A DNA stretch of 64,000 nucleotides from assembly GCA_030280995.1 (NCBI GenBank), contig JASXTE010000017.1, positions 8,823,998-8,887,997 of the forward strand. The letters run 5' to 3'. The notes beneath the pieces are model-generated. The model did no database searches and was not told where the DNA came from. It was given only the letters and a program-made list of their open reading frames with translations. Below, one piece after another: positions 21,800-33,596 of this stretch. A program made the translations under genes and the position numbers. Positions within the stretch are counted from its first letter, which is position 1. The number at the start of each line of letters is the position of its first letter. This DNA is from Hemileia vastatrix (Eukaryota > Basidiomycota > Pucciniomycetes > Pucciniales > Zaghouaniaceae).

Positions 21800-22879
21800 T
21801 GTGGTCTTCCAACATTGGTGGAGGCCTTTGTTGGTCTGTTTGGCCCTTTTTTTGTATGTCTTAATTGACATTGGTCAAATAAATATGTGTTGTTTTGGGT
21901 TTACTCAGTGAATATTGGGCCTATGGGTATGGGGATACTACCATTGGATAACCCCGGTTTTCCTCTATATTTGATGTCTTGATGATATTTTTCATATTCA
22001 AAATTTTAAGGGGTCATTTGCTCACTTTTCATTTATAAAAGATAGCTGTTTAATTTTGTTTTTTGTGTTTTACAAGCTAAAATTAAGTCTTAGGGTTAAG
22101 TGCTTAGTACCATTAAGTAGAGCTAATTTGGCTCTATATTTTATGTCTCAATGTTTTCATAGCTTAATTTGTGTTTTAAGAGTTTTAGTAGTTGTGGTTG
22201 ATTTTTCTAAGTATTTTGGGCTTTCTTGGAGGTTTTTGGTGGTTTTCTGGCTTCAGGGAGGTCTGGTTGCTTCTAGGTGGCCTGCCTGCCTTGGTCATAG
22301 AAGGCTGGGGAGCATTTCTAGAGGGTTTTTATTCAATTTGGCTGTCAAAAGTGCCAAATTTGTTGCTGTGCATGGATTTTTTAGGTGGTGGTCTATGTGT
22401 ACATAATGAATAAGACAGTTTGGGGCAGCCTTAATTATCATACAACCATCTGGTAATTATATCATTGTTTCTCACTCAGTTTTCACTGTTTTATGGCCAC
22501 AATTGGTTGTGTTTGTTGCAAGGTTACTTCTTCATTTAACTCAAGTTTGGCAACTGGTTTCTCTGGTGTAGCTTTGCAACATGCATCAAGTATTATTGCT
22601 GTTTTCTGTGAAAAGAGTGCACAGTGTTTTGTTTTTCTGGTGTGGAACTTTCTGCATTTCAGGTTTCTGGTTCTTTGGTTCTCAGTTGTCTGCTATTGGC
22701 TACTGTCTTGACTTGTAAAGAAGTCAAGAAGTGTGTTGGAAGGTGTATAGTAACATTATCTAATTTGCTGTAGCAAATAAATCTCACCTGGTATTTCTCA
22801 AAGAGACGGGGGTTTTTCTCTCCATTTTTACTCCAACTCCCTTGGTGAAGGCCTATAGCTAGTACTATAGGATTTTCTA
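21800..22879 (+). repeat. Gypsy-1 5' LTR
   Basis: Starts TGTGGTCTTCCAACATTGG, ends near GATTTTCTACA, and pairs with 34656-35735. Differences are scattered along the length, for example GGCCCTTTTTTTG against GAGACTGTTTTTG near the start. Confidence 0.9.
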
Positions 22880-22884
22880 CATTT

Positions 22885-22902
22885 CTGGTGCCCAAAGTGG
22901 GG
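22885..22902 (+). promoter_or_regulatory. Gypsy-1 primer-binding site (candidate)
   Basis: TGGTGCCCAAAGTGGGG begins five bases after the LTR end. TGG matches the CCA tail of a tRNA; the tRNA itself was not identified. Confidence 0.6.
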
Positions 22903-22988
22903 TGAGGATTTGTTAGCTTTTTGGACTTTTTTTTACTTTTGGACTCTCTTCTGTGGTTGGAGATTGGTTTTCTGGAATCTATTGGACC

Positions 22989-24550
22989 ATGGCTTCTGGA
23001 CCCTCTTTCTCTAGTGGTGGTAGTGTCACTGTTGGTGCTGCTGAGGATGGTAATCATCCTGTTTCTGTTAGTGCTTCTGTCAGGATCAAGTCCTGAAAGG
23101 GGCCTATGTTTATGGGGGAGGATGTGAAGTTGTTTCTGGAGCTATTTGAGGCTGCTAGGAAAGTGGATAGTGCTTCTCACTTGGACATGGTTAAGCAAGT
23201 CATCTTCTATATTGGTGACAGGGCTCTGGTGATGGAAGTGGCTGCTATGGAGGGTTATAGGAGTAAAGATTGGAAAAAGTTGTGTTGGAAGATACAGACA
23301 GGTGGGGATCCAGGTACTCTATGGTGGATCTCAATATGATTGTATGTGAATGGCAATCTTATGGAGGTGTGGACAACCTCCATACTTATAGGAAGTTTCT
23401 GGATCAGTTGTAGCCAGTGGTTGATTTTTTGGTGGATATGCAGTAATTGGAGAGTACTGACTCTGAAAGGGATATTTTCTGGTCTTCTCTGGCCAGGAAT
23501 GTCAGGATTGATGTTTTGAAGGAGTTGGCTAGGAAGGACAAGTTAAAGGTTCTTCCTAATGGCAATCAGAAATTGCCTGCTCTTTCTGTGGTAAATGAGT
23601 TTGTAGAGGGAAACCTTAAACTGTTGGAAGTGGATTCCTTCCTGTAAGCTAGCACTAAATATGTTAGTAAGGTCAGTGAGGCATTGGCTGAGGATGTGGA
23701 GGAATCTAGGTAGAAGGAAAGTTTGAACAAGGGAAAGGCTCCTGAGAAGCCTAAAGAGGTTGATCCAGTAGTGGAGCAGTTGGCTTATCTGAAAAAACAG
23801 CTACATATTTTTGTTCAGGAGGCTCAGAAGGCCAATAAAGCTCCTTCTTAGCCTAGAGATTTTGAAAGGAGGGCTGGTAGGAGTGATCCTTGGGTCTGTT
23901 CTTATTGCAGCAGGAAGGGCCACAAGTCCAATGATTTTTGGGTACTGAATAGGGTTGTGTCTGAAGGGAAGGTAGAATTTGATGGGAAAGTGTTCAAGCT
24001 CCCAGATGGCTCTTTTGTGAAGCCTAATGATGGTGAGGCTCCAGTGGACTTGGTGAGGAGGAGACATAATTTCGACTCAAGGAGGCCAAGATTTGAAGAG
24101 TTGCCTAATGAGGCTTCTTCTTCTGGTAAAGGTGGAGATGATGGCAAGGTAAAGGGAAAGGAGGCTAATAGAGTCTCATTTACATCTTCCATTGGTGGTT
24201 TGGAGTTGTATTCTTGTGGTGAAAAGTCAAGTGGGGAATGCTTGTCCAGTGTTTATGATGTGGAAGCAGGAAAGGTTGGGAGGCCTAAGAGAATTTCTCA
24301 GGCCCAACCAAAGCCTAAGGCTTCATAGGTGGATCCTAAGCTGAGTGAAGCTAGGAGGAAGTGCAGCAAAGAGGATCTGTATAAAATGCAGAAGGGTATG
24401 GCAGATATGGGCCCCCCTATTTTTGGAGCATTGGACATGAATTTTGAGCCAATGCCTATGGATGTTGATTCTGAATCTGAGGAGGATTTCCCTTTGGCTT
24501 CATTTCCAAAGCCTTCTGGAGCTAGATGTTTGGTGAGGGATCTGGTTTGA
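22989..24550 (+). pseudogene. Gypsy-1 gag
   Basis: The ATG at 22989 opens MASGPSFSSGGSVTVGAAED; a TGA follows at codon 36, then MFMGEDVKLFLELFEAARKV and other gag capsid-like helices. A frameshift near 23325 leads to the frame used until 24550, with stops at several positions. The nucleocapsid knuckle reads CSYCSRKGHKSNDF (23892-23933): the last Cys of CX2CX4HX4C is Phe. The acidic C terminus has MDVDSESEEDFPLASF. The product would package the RNA; this copy is inactive. Confidence 0.75.
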
Positions 24551-25374
24551 TTCCTGTTTATGGTTCAGGTCCTCAAGAATCTTCTAGTACCAAGGTAGTG
24601 AAGCAAAGAGCTCACTTTGAGAGGCCAGTGGTTTCTGGCCAAGTTAATGTTATGGACTCTGTCTTGATTAGGATGAATCAGGGTCAGATTTCCCTTACTT
24701 ATGGGGAGTTTTATGCTATCAGTCCTGGGTTGGCTGATAGGCAGAAAAATTTGTTGACCAGGAGAAGGGTTTATTCTTGGGAGGTAGAATACATTTGTGA
24801 TTCTGCTGAAAAATTTTGTGAGGGTTTGGAAACTCATTTTTCTGCACCTCTGGGTTATGTCAATATCACTCTGAATGGCAGGGAGGCTAGGGCATTGGTG
24901 GATTCAGGCTCTCAGATTAACCTGATTTCTTTGTTTGAGGCAACTCATTTGGGCCTCCCCATCAAAACAGCTATTGGTGGAAATTTGAGAGGGATTGGTG
25001 GCAAATTCACTGAATTGGTTGGAACATCTGAGTTTGTGAAGTTAGATGTTGGTGGAGCCTCAGCGAAGGTTCATTTTTATATTTCAAGAGGAACAGTAAA
25101 AGCTGTTTTGTGTGGGCAATTCTTGATGTATTTTCAAGCAAGAATTGGAAATCAATTAGATTTGGGGATCAGTTTGGAGTTGACTGGTAATGATGAAAGG
25201 AGGCTTCACATGAGGTTATCATCCCCTGGAGAGGATGGTTGGGATACCAGGCCTGGTTTGTCTTCATTGTTGCAGTGCATGGACTGTTGTAGGAGAAGAA
25301 GAGAAGAAGGTGCTGCCTCTGTTTTTTTGGAGTGTGGCTCAGGCTCTAGTGGGAGTCTATCTTTTTTAGAGTAA
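24526..25374 (+). pseudogene. Gypsy-1 aspartic protease region
   Basis: A 282-codon open frame, shifted relative to gag. VNITLNGREARALVDSGSQI carries the DSG active site (near residue 128), followed by NLISLFEATHLGLPI and a glycine-rich stretch GNLRGIGGKFTELVG, the usual retropepsin layout. The C-terminal part (residues 220-282) is not recognised. The active-site triplet looks intact, but flanking frames are broken. Confidence 0.8.
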
Positions 25375-25619
25375 TGAGGGCTGATCACCATAGTGCTACA
25401 ACCTCTCCCCAAGGTGAGGAAATCCCAGGTTGTAGTAGGTCATCTCCCTTGGAGATATACCAAGTGGATTTTCAACTTTCTCTTGTTAATGTTGCTCTTC
25501 TCTGCAAGTATTCTTCAAGTTTTTATCAAGTATCTGTTCTCTCTCAAAATTCTCAATTATTTTTAATTCAAGTTCAAATAAGAAGATTGTTTATATATCT
25601 TTATTGAAAATATGCAGGA

Positions 25620-26310
25620 AATCTGTGGAGTGGTGAGATCTAGGTCTAAAATTATGTCCTCCCTATTGTGCACTGCTAGTGTTTCTTCTAAACCTTTCAA
25701 AAACATTACTTTGCCATATCTGTGAGCATTGAGGAAACCCCTGGTTATTTTTGTAGGAGAGAAGAAAACTCAAGAAAATAAAATAAAAATTTCAAGATAA
25801 TTGAAGAAAATCAAGAAAAAAATCTGAATATAATCAAGAAAGAAGACGAGAATTATTTTTGTGAAGATCATCAAGATCAACTTTTGGGCCTCCAGAATAA
25901 GGTTAAATTGCACAAAATTTTGAAGAAAGAAGATCATCAAGATCAATTTTTGGGCCTCCAGCATGAGGTTAAACTTCACAAAATTTTGATGAAAGAAGAT
26001 CAGCAAGATCAATTCTTTGGCCTCCAGCATGAGGATAAACTGCACAATTTTAGAAGATGTGATTTGGCAGATGAATAATGATTTGAAGATTTAGAAGATG
26101 GAAGTGAAGATGAAGATGTGGAATTGCAGAAAAGTTTTGGAGTGGTGAGATTGGGGAATAAAAGTAAGTCCTCCCAATTGTGCACCACTAGGGTTTCTTC
26201 TACACCTTTCAAAAACATTACCTTGGCCACACATGTGAGCAATGGAGAAACCCTTGGTTTTTGTTCCAGGTCTGTTGGTGAAGATGTTCTGAAGACCCCT
26301 CAAGTCAAAG
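25620..26310 (+). other. Gypsy-1 protease-RT linker with three 22-residue repeats
   Basis: At 25860-26050 a 66-bp unit is repeated three times and encodes DHQDQFLGLQHEVKLHKILM-type peptides. Around it, GTGGTGAGATTGGGG and TCCTCCCAATTGTGCAC at 26140-26190 duplicate 25630-25680, showing a larger about 510-bp direct duplication. Stops interrupt the frame. The spacer may be a flexible linker in pol. Confidence 0.7.
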
Positions 26311-28223
26311 GTGGAGCTGCAAAAGTATAAGAAGGTAGCACAGAATATTAGGCTTGTCAATGAGCCTATGCCTGTAGGTTTGAATCCTCCTTTGAAGAGA
26401 CCTCCTTTGTCAAGAGATCTGTACTGTACTCCTCTGGTCAGGAATCCTCCTGATTTTGTGGAGAACGCTAGAGTTACTTTGGAAAGGTTGAAAGTTGTTA
26501 ATTTTGGTCCTGATGGGTGGTTGTCTGATGAGGAAAAGAAGTTGTTGTTGCATGTTATTGTGCTGAGGGAGAAAGTTGTGGCATTTGTTGAAGAGGAAAG
26601 GGTGTGTTTTGAAACACTCTTAATGGGGAGCCTTACTTGATTCCTGTGGTTCGTCATGAACCTTGGCAAATAAAACCTATTCCAATTCCAGCTGCTATCA
26701 GGGATGATTTTGTAGAGATTGTTAGGGAAAGAGTCAGAACTTGTTTATACAAACAAGAAACATCTAGTTACTCAAGTCCGGTTTTCTGTGTAAAGAAGCA
26801 GAATGGGAAGCTGAGGGTAGTGCATGATCTTAGAGCCTTGAATAGAGTCACTATCAAGGATTCTGGGATGCTTCCAAGTGCAGAGGACTTTGTGGAAGCT
26901 TTTTCTTGAAGGGTGTGTTATGGTTTGGGTGATATTTTGGGTGGTTATGATTAAAGGGAACTTCACATGGATTCACGGCTCCTTACAACTTTTGAGACTT
27001 TTTTGGGAAGGTTTCAGCTCACTAGGTTTCTTCAAGGAGCAACTAATTCAGTAGTAGTATATCAAGAACAAATGGCTTGGATTTTACAGGATGAGGTTCC
27101 TACTCATGCTTATATTTTTATTGATGATGGTGGAATCAAAGGGCACTCCACTGATTATGGGAATGAGGTGATAAAGGAGAACCCAGTTATAAGGAGGTTT
27201 GTTTGGAAATATGCAATTACTCTAGAGAGAGTATTTTTTAGGATTGAAGAGGCTGGGTTGACCATTTCTGGGTCAAATTTTTGCTGTTATGTTCCTTCTT
27301 TGGAAATTTTTGGTCATGTGGTATGTAAAGAGGGAAGAATTATGGCAAAGAAAAAGGTTAATAAAATTCAGTCATGGCCATGGCCTAAAAATACTACTAA
27401 AGTCAGAAGATTTTTGGGGGTTTGTGTGTATGTGAGAATTTTTATTAAATATCTTTCTTTGTTGGCTTCACCTTTAAGGAGGCTGACCAGTAAAGATGCA
27501 GAGTGGGTATGGACTGAAGAGTGTGGAGAGGCTTTTCAGAAGTTGAATAAGGTGGTGGGTGAAGATATTATTCTTCACAAGTTGGATTATGGTGTGGAAG
27601 CTGGAAAAAATTATCTGGAAGTGGACTCAAGTTTTATTGCTACTGGTGCTGTTTTGTCTCAGGAAGATTAAACTGGGAGGGTCAGGCCAGTAAGGTATGA
27701 GTCTGTGGTATTTAATGAGGTGGAATCTAGATATTCTCAAACTAAGTTGGAATTGTGTGGTGTAGCAAAAAGTTTGAAGAAGCTGAAAAATTTTTTGTGG
27801 GGGCAGTATTTTGAGCTGCAGGTGGATGCTAAATCTCTGGCTCAAATGATCAATACACCTAGTCTTCCAAATGCTCCAATGACTATGTGGGTGGCATTTA
27901 TTCAGCATTTTTCTTTTGACCTGGTACACAAACCTGGAAAAACTTTTATGATGCCTAATGGATTATCAAGGAGACCACCCACAGATGAAGATTCTTATTC
28001 TGAAGAATTTGATGAAGATGTTGCAGTAGTTAGGGCCAGCACAAAGAGTGATGAATATTTTTCTCTCCTCCCCCATGAGGCTAAACTGGAAGATTGTTCT
28101 CTCCTCCCCCAAGAGGTTAAACTGGCTGGTTCTGATTTGATTCTGGTGATCAGGATGTTTTTGTTGATGAAGATGGGGCTGTTTTTTGTGATGGCTAAAT
28201 TTAGAAAATGGTGTTTTTGTTAG
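26311..28223 (+). pseudogene. Gypsy-1 reverse transcriptase and RNase H
   Basis: Order: KPIPIPAAIRDDFVEIVRER, SSYSSPVFCVKKQNGKLRVV, HDLRALNRVTIKDS, then stops in FS-stop-RVCYGLGDILGGYD-stop-REL, FLQGATNSVVVYQEQMAWIL, the catalytic FIDDGGIKG (the family has F/YIDD), LEIFGHVVCKEGRI, RRFLGVCVYVRIFIKYLSLL, then RNase H VDSSFIATGAVLSQ, YSQTKLELCGVAKSL and VHKPGKTFMMPNGLSRRP. After it comes LLPHEAKLED/LLPQEVKLAG, a short repeat. The two RT stops sit at codons where relatives have Gly and Gln. Inactive as it stands. Confidence 0.85.
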
Positions 28224-28305
28224 TGAACTAAACTCTCTTAAGATTCAATGGAAGGAAAAGGAAGTACCAAAGTTTAGGGATTGGTGTCCTGGTTGGGCTG
28301 GTCAA

Positions 28306-29658
28306 GTGGCTCATGTGTACACTGGAGATTCTGATGACAGAGTGGTAACCTTGGATGTTGTTTTGTTGGATTTTGAAGATGAGACCTGGGGTCAGACTGG
28401 GTTTTATTTTACTATGGTTGAATATCTGTTAACCTTGGAGAGGCCAGATATTTGTGATGATGATACTTGGGTGGCAATCAAGAAGAAAAGTCCTGGATTT
28501 TATGTGTCAGGAAGAAGGTTGATGAGGAGGAGACATACAAATCCTCAATTTTTGGTGACTCAGAAGAAGGGTCAAGAGTTGGTGTTGAAGTCTTTGCTTG
28601 ATGATCTTGGTCATAGAGGCTTTGGGGAGACTTATAGGAGAGTAGCAGATAGATTTTGGTGGCCAGGTATGAAGTTGGCTTTGCAGGGTTGGGTTCAATC
28701 TTGTGAAGAATGTCAAAGAAAAAGTCACTTGAAACTGAAAGATTGTGGCTGTGCTACTGGTGAATCAACTGTGTTTGGAAGAGTCAGTTTGAATGCTGTC
28801 CATATCAAAGAGGGCAGGTATAAATTCTTGATTGTTGCCAGGGATTATTTGTCTGGTTGGGTTGATGCAGTTCCTTTGGTTAATTTGACTGCCAAAAATG
28901 TGGCAGAATTTTTGAAGAAGGAATGGGTGTTTATATATGGGTTGATGAAGTTGGTGACTGTTGATGGTGGGCCAGATTTTGGAGCTGAATTCAAAGAAGC
29001 TGTGGCAATTAATTGTTCTAAATTTAGAGTGGCTACACCTTTTTATCCTGAAGCTGAAGGCATGGTTGAAAGAGGCCATCATGTTATCAAGAATGCTTTG
29101 GTTAAGATGTGTGGAGATAGTGCTGAAAAGTGGAGGCATTATTTACCCTTGGTGATATTTGATTATAGTGTCACTGTGAAAAGGACAACTGGATATTCTC
29201 CTTATGAATTAATGTTTTGGCAGAAAGCTGTTCTACCAGTGGATTTGGAAGCTGTCTCTTATCTTGAAATTGATTGGGATGATGTGTTATCAACAGAAGA
29301 TTTGCTCTGTGCCAGGATGCAACAGTTGGAATGTAGAGAGGAATGTCAAGAGAAGGCTTACTCTAGAATGATGACAATAAGAAATCAATCAGTCAGATAC
29401 TGGGACAAGAAGTTGGCTCATAGACTCAGGAATCCCTTGAATCCGGATTGTTTGATTTTTGTGTATAATGGAAGTTTGGAGAGTCAGTGGGGGAAAAATT
29501 TTGCTGACAGATGGAATAGACCTTACAGAGTCAGATCTCATGTGTCTGGAGGTTCTTACGTTTTGGAGGATTTAGATGGTGCAGTCTTAAAGAAGAGAGT
29601 GGCTGCTGATCAGGTGAAGACATTTTACCCAAGAGGCACTAGAAGTGAAGAAGATTGA
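28306..29658 (+). pseudogene. Gypsy-1 integrase
   Basis: A continuous 450-codon frame. The zinc-binding part reads SLLDDLGHRGF and QSCEECQRKS: both Cys are present but one expected His is missing. In the catalytic core the first Asp appears to be Asn (LNAVHIKEGRYKFLIVARDY), the second is kept (VTVDGGPDFG), and the Glu is kept (EGMVERGHHVIKNALVKM). SPYELMF and a C-terminal SGGSYVLEDLDGAVLKKRVA follow. There is no chromodomain. Open over its full length but probably unable to integrate because of the Asp change. Confidence 0.85.
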
Positions 29659-29739
29659 CTCCGCAATGAGGATAAACTATGGACCGTTTTCTAATTTTGG
29701 ATTTTGGTGATGCTGTGCATTGTTTTTGTTGGAAACTTT

Positions 29740-30210
29740 TTTTTGTAAGAAGTTACCCATGGGTGGGGCTTCTAGATTTGATCTTGGCAAGTGTAGGGGT
29801 AACTGATGGGCTGGCTTCTCTGCAGAACAGTGACCCCAGATTGTCTGTTTCCAACCCCTTCACTTAATTTGGTTGAACCCTAGTATTGGTTTTTCTTCAC
29901 AGGTTTTAGTCCTCTATGACTTAAAACTGGAAACTCTTTTGGTCTTCAAGTGCTGAACCCTTCACACTTATTAGTTTTGGTTTATTGTGTTGGATGCTGT
30001 GATTTTTGTTAGAAGTTACCCAGAGGGGGATTCTAGATTTTATTTTGGAAAGTGTGGGGGAAACTGATGAGCTGGCTGCTCTATAGAAAAGTTACCCCCA
30101 TAATGTCTGTTTCAAGTATTCTGTTTGTCCTAGTTGAATCCTAGTTCTGGTTTTTGTTATTCAGGTTTCAAGTCCACTATGACTTTAAACTGGATTGGGA
30201 CTGGCTTTCT
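29740..30210 (+). repeat. Two copies of a structured noncoding module after gypsy-1 pol
   Basis: Copies at about 29745-29935 and 30010-30205 share, in order: AAGTTACCCA, TTCTAGATTT, a stem GGGGTAACTG to CAGTGACCCC (second copy GGGGGAAACTG to AAGTTACCCCC) enclosing GGCTGGCT, TTGAATCCTAG, CAGGTTTYA, and finally AGTCC-N-TATGACTTTAAACTGG. Further copies are at 15110-15270 and 33690-33865. Confidence 0.8.
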
Positions 30211-30217
30211 TTTGTCT

Positions 30218-30301
30218 ATTTGGATTTCTGGTGGATCACTGGTGGTCTCCCATCATTTTTACATATTGGAGGGAGCCCACCCAGTGATCATTTCCTTGGA
30301 C
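30218..30301 (+). repeat. Conserved hairpin GATCACTGGTGG / CCACCCAGTGATC
   Basis: GATCACTGGTGGTCTCC (30235-30251) pairs with GGAGGGAGCCCACCCAGT (30270-30287) and the following GATC. The same arms and loop TCATTTTTACA occur at 15428-15485 in gypsy-3. Compensating differences between copies were not counted. Confidence 0.75.
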
Positions 30302-30431
30302 TGGACTTTCTATGGAGCTGGACTTTTTCTTTTTCTTTCTTTGGTTTTTTTGTCTATGGTTGTGTTAGTTAGAAGTTTGTAGATTATTTTCTTTTTTCTC
30401 TTTTTTTCTTTTAATTTTTTATGGGGGCTAT

Positions 30432-31316
30432 CACCATGCAATATGGGGGGTGTACTTGCTAGCAAGTCCGCAACCTTGAACCCTAATTCATATCTTTTTG
30501 AGCACACATTGAGGAAGTGATGAAACCATCATGTAGAAGTATTGAATTTACTTTGAACACACCTTGAAGCTCATGTGAACACGAATGGGGCTACAAGGGT
30601 TGGAAAGGCTGGAGAGAGGGGTGAGGAAAGATATATGGGGTAGCAAAAAGGTTGGGAAAGAGTTGGAAGGGAAGATTAAGGGTTCTGAGGCATTTTAAAT
30701 GAAGAAAAGGGTCTGGGAGAGGTTGAGAGGGGTGAAATGGGGATCAAAAGAGGATGGCATACAATGGGGCTGGGAGGATAGCGAAAGGCATGGGGAGGGA
30801 AGACAAGCATGTGTTGATAGATTTGAAAGGGATGGAGATTGGTGCAAACAGAGTGTGAAAATAGGAGGATGAACTCTGTTCTTTGGGCGAAGAACAGAGT
30901 TCACTTCCATAAAATATTAGCTGAAACATAGTTTTCAATTCTGTAAAAACAGCTGTAAGTAATAGAAAAAGTCACTGATTTTTTTATATGTAATCTGAAA
31001 TTTTTTAATAAAATTATTTATTTAAGAATTGCAATATTGTCAATCAATTTTTATTGATCAACTTAATTTAATAAAGTATTATTTAAATAAGTTGCTTCAA
31101 AAAATACCTTGCATTGAGTAGACTCATGGAATGATTTTTTCTGGCTTCCATTCAGTTATCCTCACACTTTCACTATGTTTTCAATATAGATCCATTATTA
31201 TTTGTTTGATACTTCAAGTGAAAGTTCAGTATTACTTCAGTCTGAGTTCCATCTGATTTCTATCTGACTTCAAGTTGCGGACTTGTTAGCAAGTCCGCCC
31301 CCCATATTGCGTGGTG
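30432..31316. mobile_element. CACTA-type MITE, 885 bp, TSD TAT
   Basis: Termini CACCATGCAATATGGGGGG and CCCCCCATATTGCGTGGTG with the palindrome ACTTGCTAGCAAGT at one end and its variant at the other; TAT on both sides. The interior is longer than in the other copies and includes purine-rich DNA (30600-30850) and an inverted pair TTCTTTGGGCGAAGAACAGA near 30880. No gene is supported. Inserted in the gypsy-1 3' region. Confidence 0.9.
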
Positions 31317-32325
31317 TATTAGGATATAAGGAGGGAAAATTCACAAATTATATTATATGGTGTCACCACATCAGGGTTACCTGGATGTGGGAGAGAATTG
31401 GTGGAGAAAGGCTCATTAATTGGCCAGGTAATGCTATTTTCTTTTTTATCCTTATCTCATTTTTTTATAATTTACTTTAATTTCTATTCATTTCATCTTA
31501 TCTTTATTGATATTTTTTTCTTAATTTATTTTTATCTCAATTCATTTAAAAATTATTTAATGGTGTATCCACATCATGATGCAGTTGGATGTTGGTAAGT
31601 TATCTTGGGATCAGCTCATCAATTGGCTAGGGGATACCATTTTTAATTATTATTTATTTAATCTTATTATTATTCATTTTATTTTAATTTCTCAGATCTC
31701 ATTTTTTTTTGGGAAATTTTGTTTAATTTTTTCAAGTTTTTTTAGTATGTTATTAGTTTAAGTAACAATCAGTAAAAAATAAAATAAAAAATAATAATAA
31801 TAATAAGAAAATAAAAATAAATAAAAGTAAAAATATTAAAAGTAAAAATAAATAAAAATAATAATAATAATAAAAATTAAAATAAAACAATTTTTTGTAT
31901 ATATATCTGCTAATTATTATTGTTTTCTCTATTTAGAGAATTATTTATTTCTTTTTTTATTAATGTCTGGAAGAAGAAGCCTATGGAGGTTGGTCCAGAT
32001 TATGTTAGAATTTTTGTTTTTTGTTGGGATTGGAGGAAGAACTGTGTTTCTTGTGGGGTAGTTGTCTGGAAAGAGTGTATGAATTGTTATGGTCAGGAAC
32101 TGGATTGGAAGGAAATTTTTGGGTAGAAGTAGAAGAGGCTGGGATGGAGTGTTGGAAGGTGTGCTTAATTACTCTAGACATCTTCCAGTGGTCATAAAGA
32201 AGTTGTTTCCTCTGATTCTTCTCAAATTCATTCAATGGCCCATGAAGAGAAAAGGCCTTAAGCATATTTGAACACATCATACTTAGGTGTTGCTTAATAT
32301 TGGTTTAATACAGTGCCAATGTGGT
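31317..32325 (+). other. Gypsy-1 3' noncoding region with a twice-repeated CACATC/GATGTGG element
   Basis: At 31360-31432 and 31563-31645: CCACATC, 8-12 bases, TGGATGTGG or TGGATGTTGG, then CTCATTAATTGGC or CTCATCAATTGGC. A third copy is in gypsy-3 (15555-15625). Each starts as a short stem and is followed by T-rich DNA. The rest is A/T-rich (TAATAA runs at 31780-31880) with no supported gene. Confidence 0.65.
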
Positions 32326-33065
32326 TTATATAGGATGGCCAATCTCAATAGCAGTTTCAGGAGGCAGAGTGCCAACTAAACAGAAGAATTGGATCAGTAA
32401 TTGTTTTCTGTCGAAGAAATTGGATTTTTTATTTTGGTACTTACAGATTGGAAGCTCATCAAATTTGTAAGAAGCTGGAATCTGGATGGTTGAAGGATTT
32501 TGAATGGATGTAGTAGGAGGATCAACCAGATGGAGGTATGGATTTTCATGGTCATTCTCTAAATGGCTTTGAGAATATGAACTAGAATGAGGATGTTCCT
32601 GTGGCCTGGTTGGAGCAGCAGGGCTGTTGTTGTTGTTGATGATATTGTTTCTTGGCTCAGTTTGGTCGGATACTGGTGGTGAAGTACAAGGTTGGTTGTA
32701 GGATGGAGCAGGAGAAGGTGACCTGGAAGCTGATTGGGATCTTCTGGATGAAGATCTGGAAGAAATTGAACTGTCAGATGAGTAATTGGCTGGAAGAGGA
32801 GAGGAGTAATTAATTCTTCTTGTTTGAGAGGGAGATTTCTGTCTGGGAGAAGTTTTTAGTGCTCTGGTGTCTTCTTGAGGTCCTCTGGAAGGTCTTCTAG
32901 AATTTTTGGATGAAGAAATTGTTGAGCACATTGCTCTGGGAGCACTAGGAGGTTGATGTGTGGTGTTATTGGTGTTTGCTGGCTGAATTTGGAAGTTTTG
33001 AGCCTGATTTTTGCTTCCTAGAAAGGCAGGTGGGCCGCCTGGATGTGGTCTAGCAGCCTGGGAGC
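32326..33065 (-). pseudogene. Antisense ORF inside gypsy-1: Ser/Arg/Pro-rich protein, C-terminal part
   Basis: The open frame runs from about 33065 (the ATG used by a simple ORF call is 32931) to 32326. It is rich in Ser, Arg and Pro (ISSRSSSRRSQSASRSPSPA) and ends with a less biased segment ASYKFDELPICKYQNKKSN then FFCLVGTLPPETA. The preceding antisense ORF (33050-33448) ends in the overlap, one frame away, so the two are probably one gene broken by a frameshift or an intron. Domain not recognised. Confidence 0.4.
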
Positions 33066-33448
33066 TGATTTAGAAGATTTTTTAGCTGAATTTGCTGAGA
33101 TAAAGGCTGTTTATTGAGATGATAAAGCAGGTCTTTTGGAGAGTTTTTTGGGGATGGAGCTGAAGATAAAGAAGAGGAAGCAGGACTAAGTTCTGGGGAT
33201 CTGGTAGGAGATCTAGAGATGTATTTGTGTGAAGGTGAAGGTGGTGGTATAGGATAATTTGGGTCTCTGTCACATTTTTTCTTTTTGGAGTTGCAAGAGT
33301 CACAGGCCCTGTTGTAGGGTTTGGCCTCAGGAGTTGGAAGAGTGAAAGTGCAAGGTCTGCAAATGTGAATAAAATGTTTGCAAGCATAGTCCTTGGGAGC
33401 AGTGAAAAAAGGAAGGTCTGATGGGTCAAAATCTGGGGATCTGGCCAT
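33050..33448 (-). pseudogene. Antisense ORF inside gypsy-1: Cys-rich, Zn2Cys6-like N terminus
   Basis: I place the start at the Met of MARSPDFDPSDLPFFTAPKD (33448), although the frame is open from 33592. ACKHFIHICRPC and, 15 residues on, ACDSCNSKKKKC give CX6CX2C and CX2CX6C, resembling the two lobes of fungal Zn(II)2Cys6 DNA-binding domains. A Pro/Ser-rich region follows. The related ORF 33971-34573 has the same start architecture. On the minus strand of gypsy-1, between pol and the 3' LTR, it would be transcribed opposite to gag-pol. DNA or RNA binding is inference. Confidence 0.5.
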
Positions 33449-33596
33449 GATCTGTGATGGGACAACAATGAAGAGAAAAGAGATATAAGAATATATTTTA
33501 TCAGTGATGGGTAGATGATGAAGAGAAAGTGGAAGTTCAGTAGGGTGGTTGCAGAGTATTTTGCATGGAATCGGCTCCGTCTTTTTATGCAAAAGT

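Noticed and set aside
22989..24330. Reassignment of TAG to Gln (many TAG at expected Gln)
   Set aside because: TGA and TAA stops and frameshifts occur in the same genes, and intact genes nearby end normally; ordinary decay explains it.
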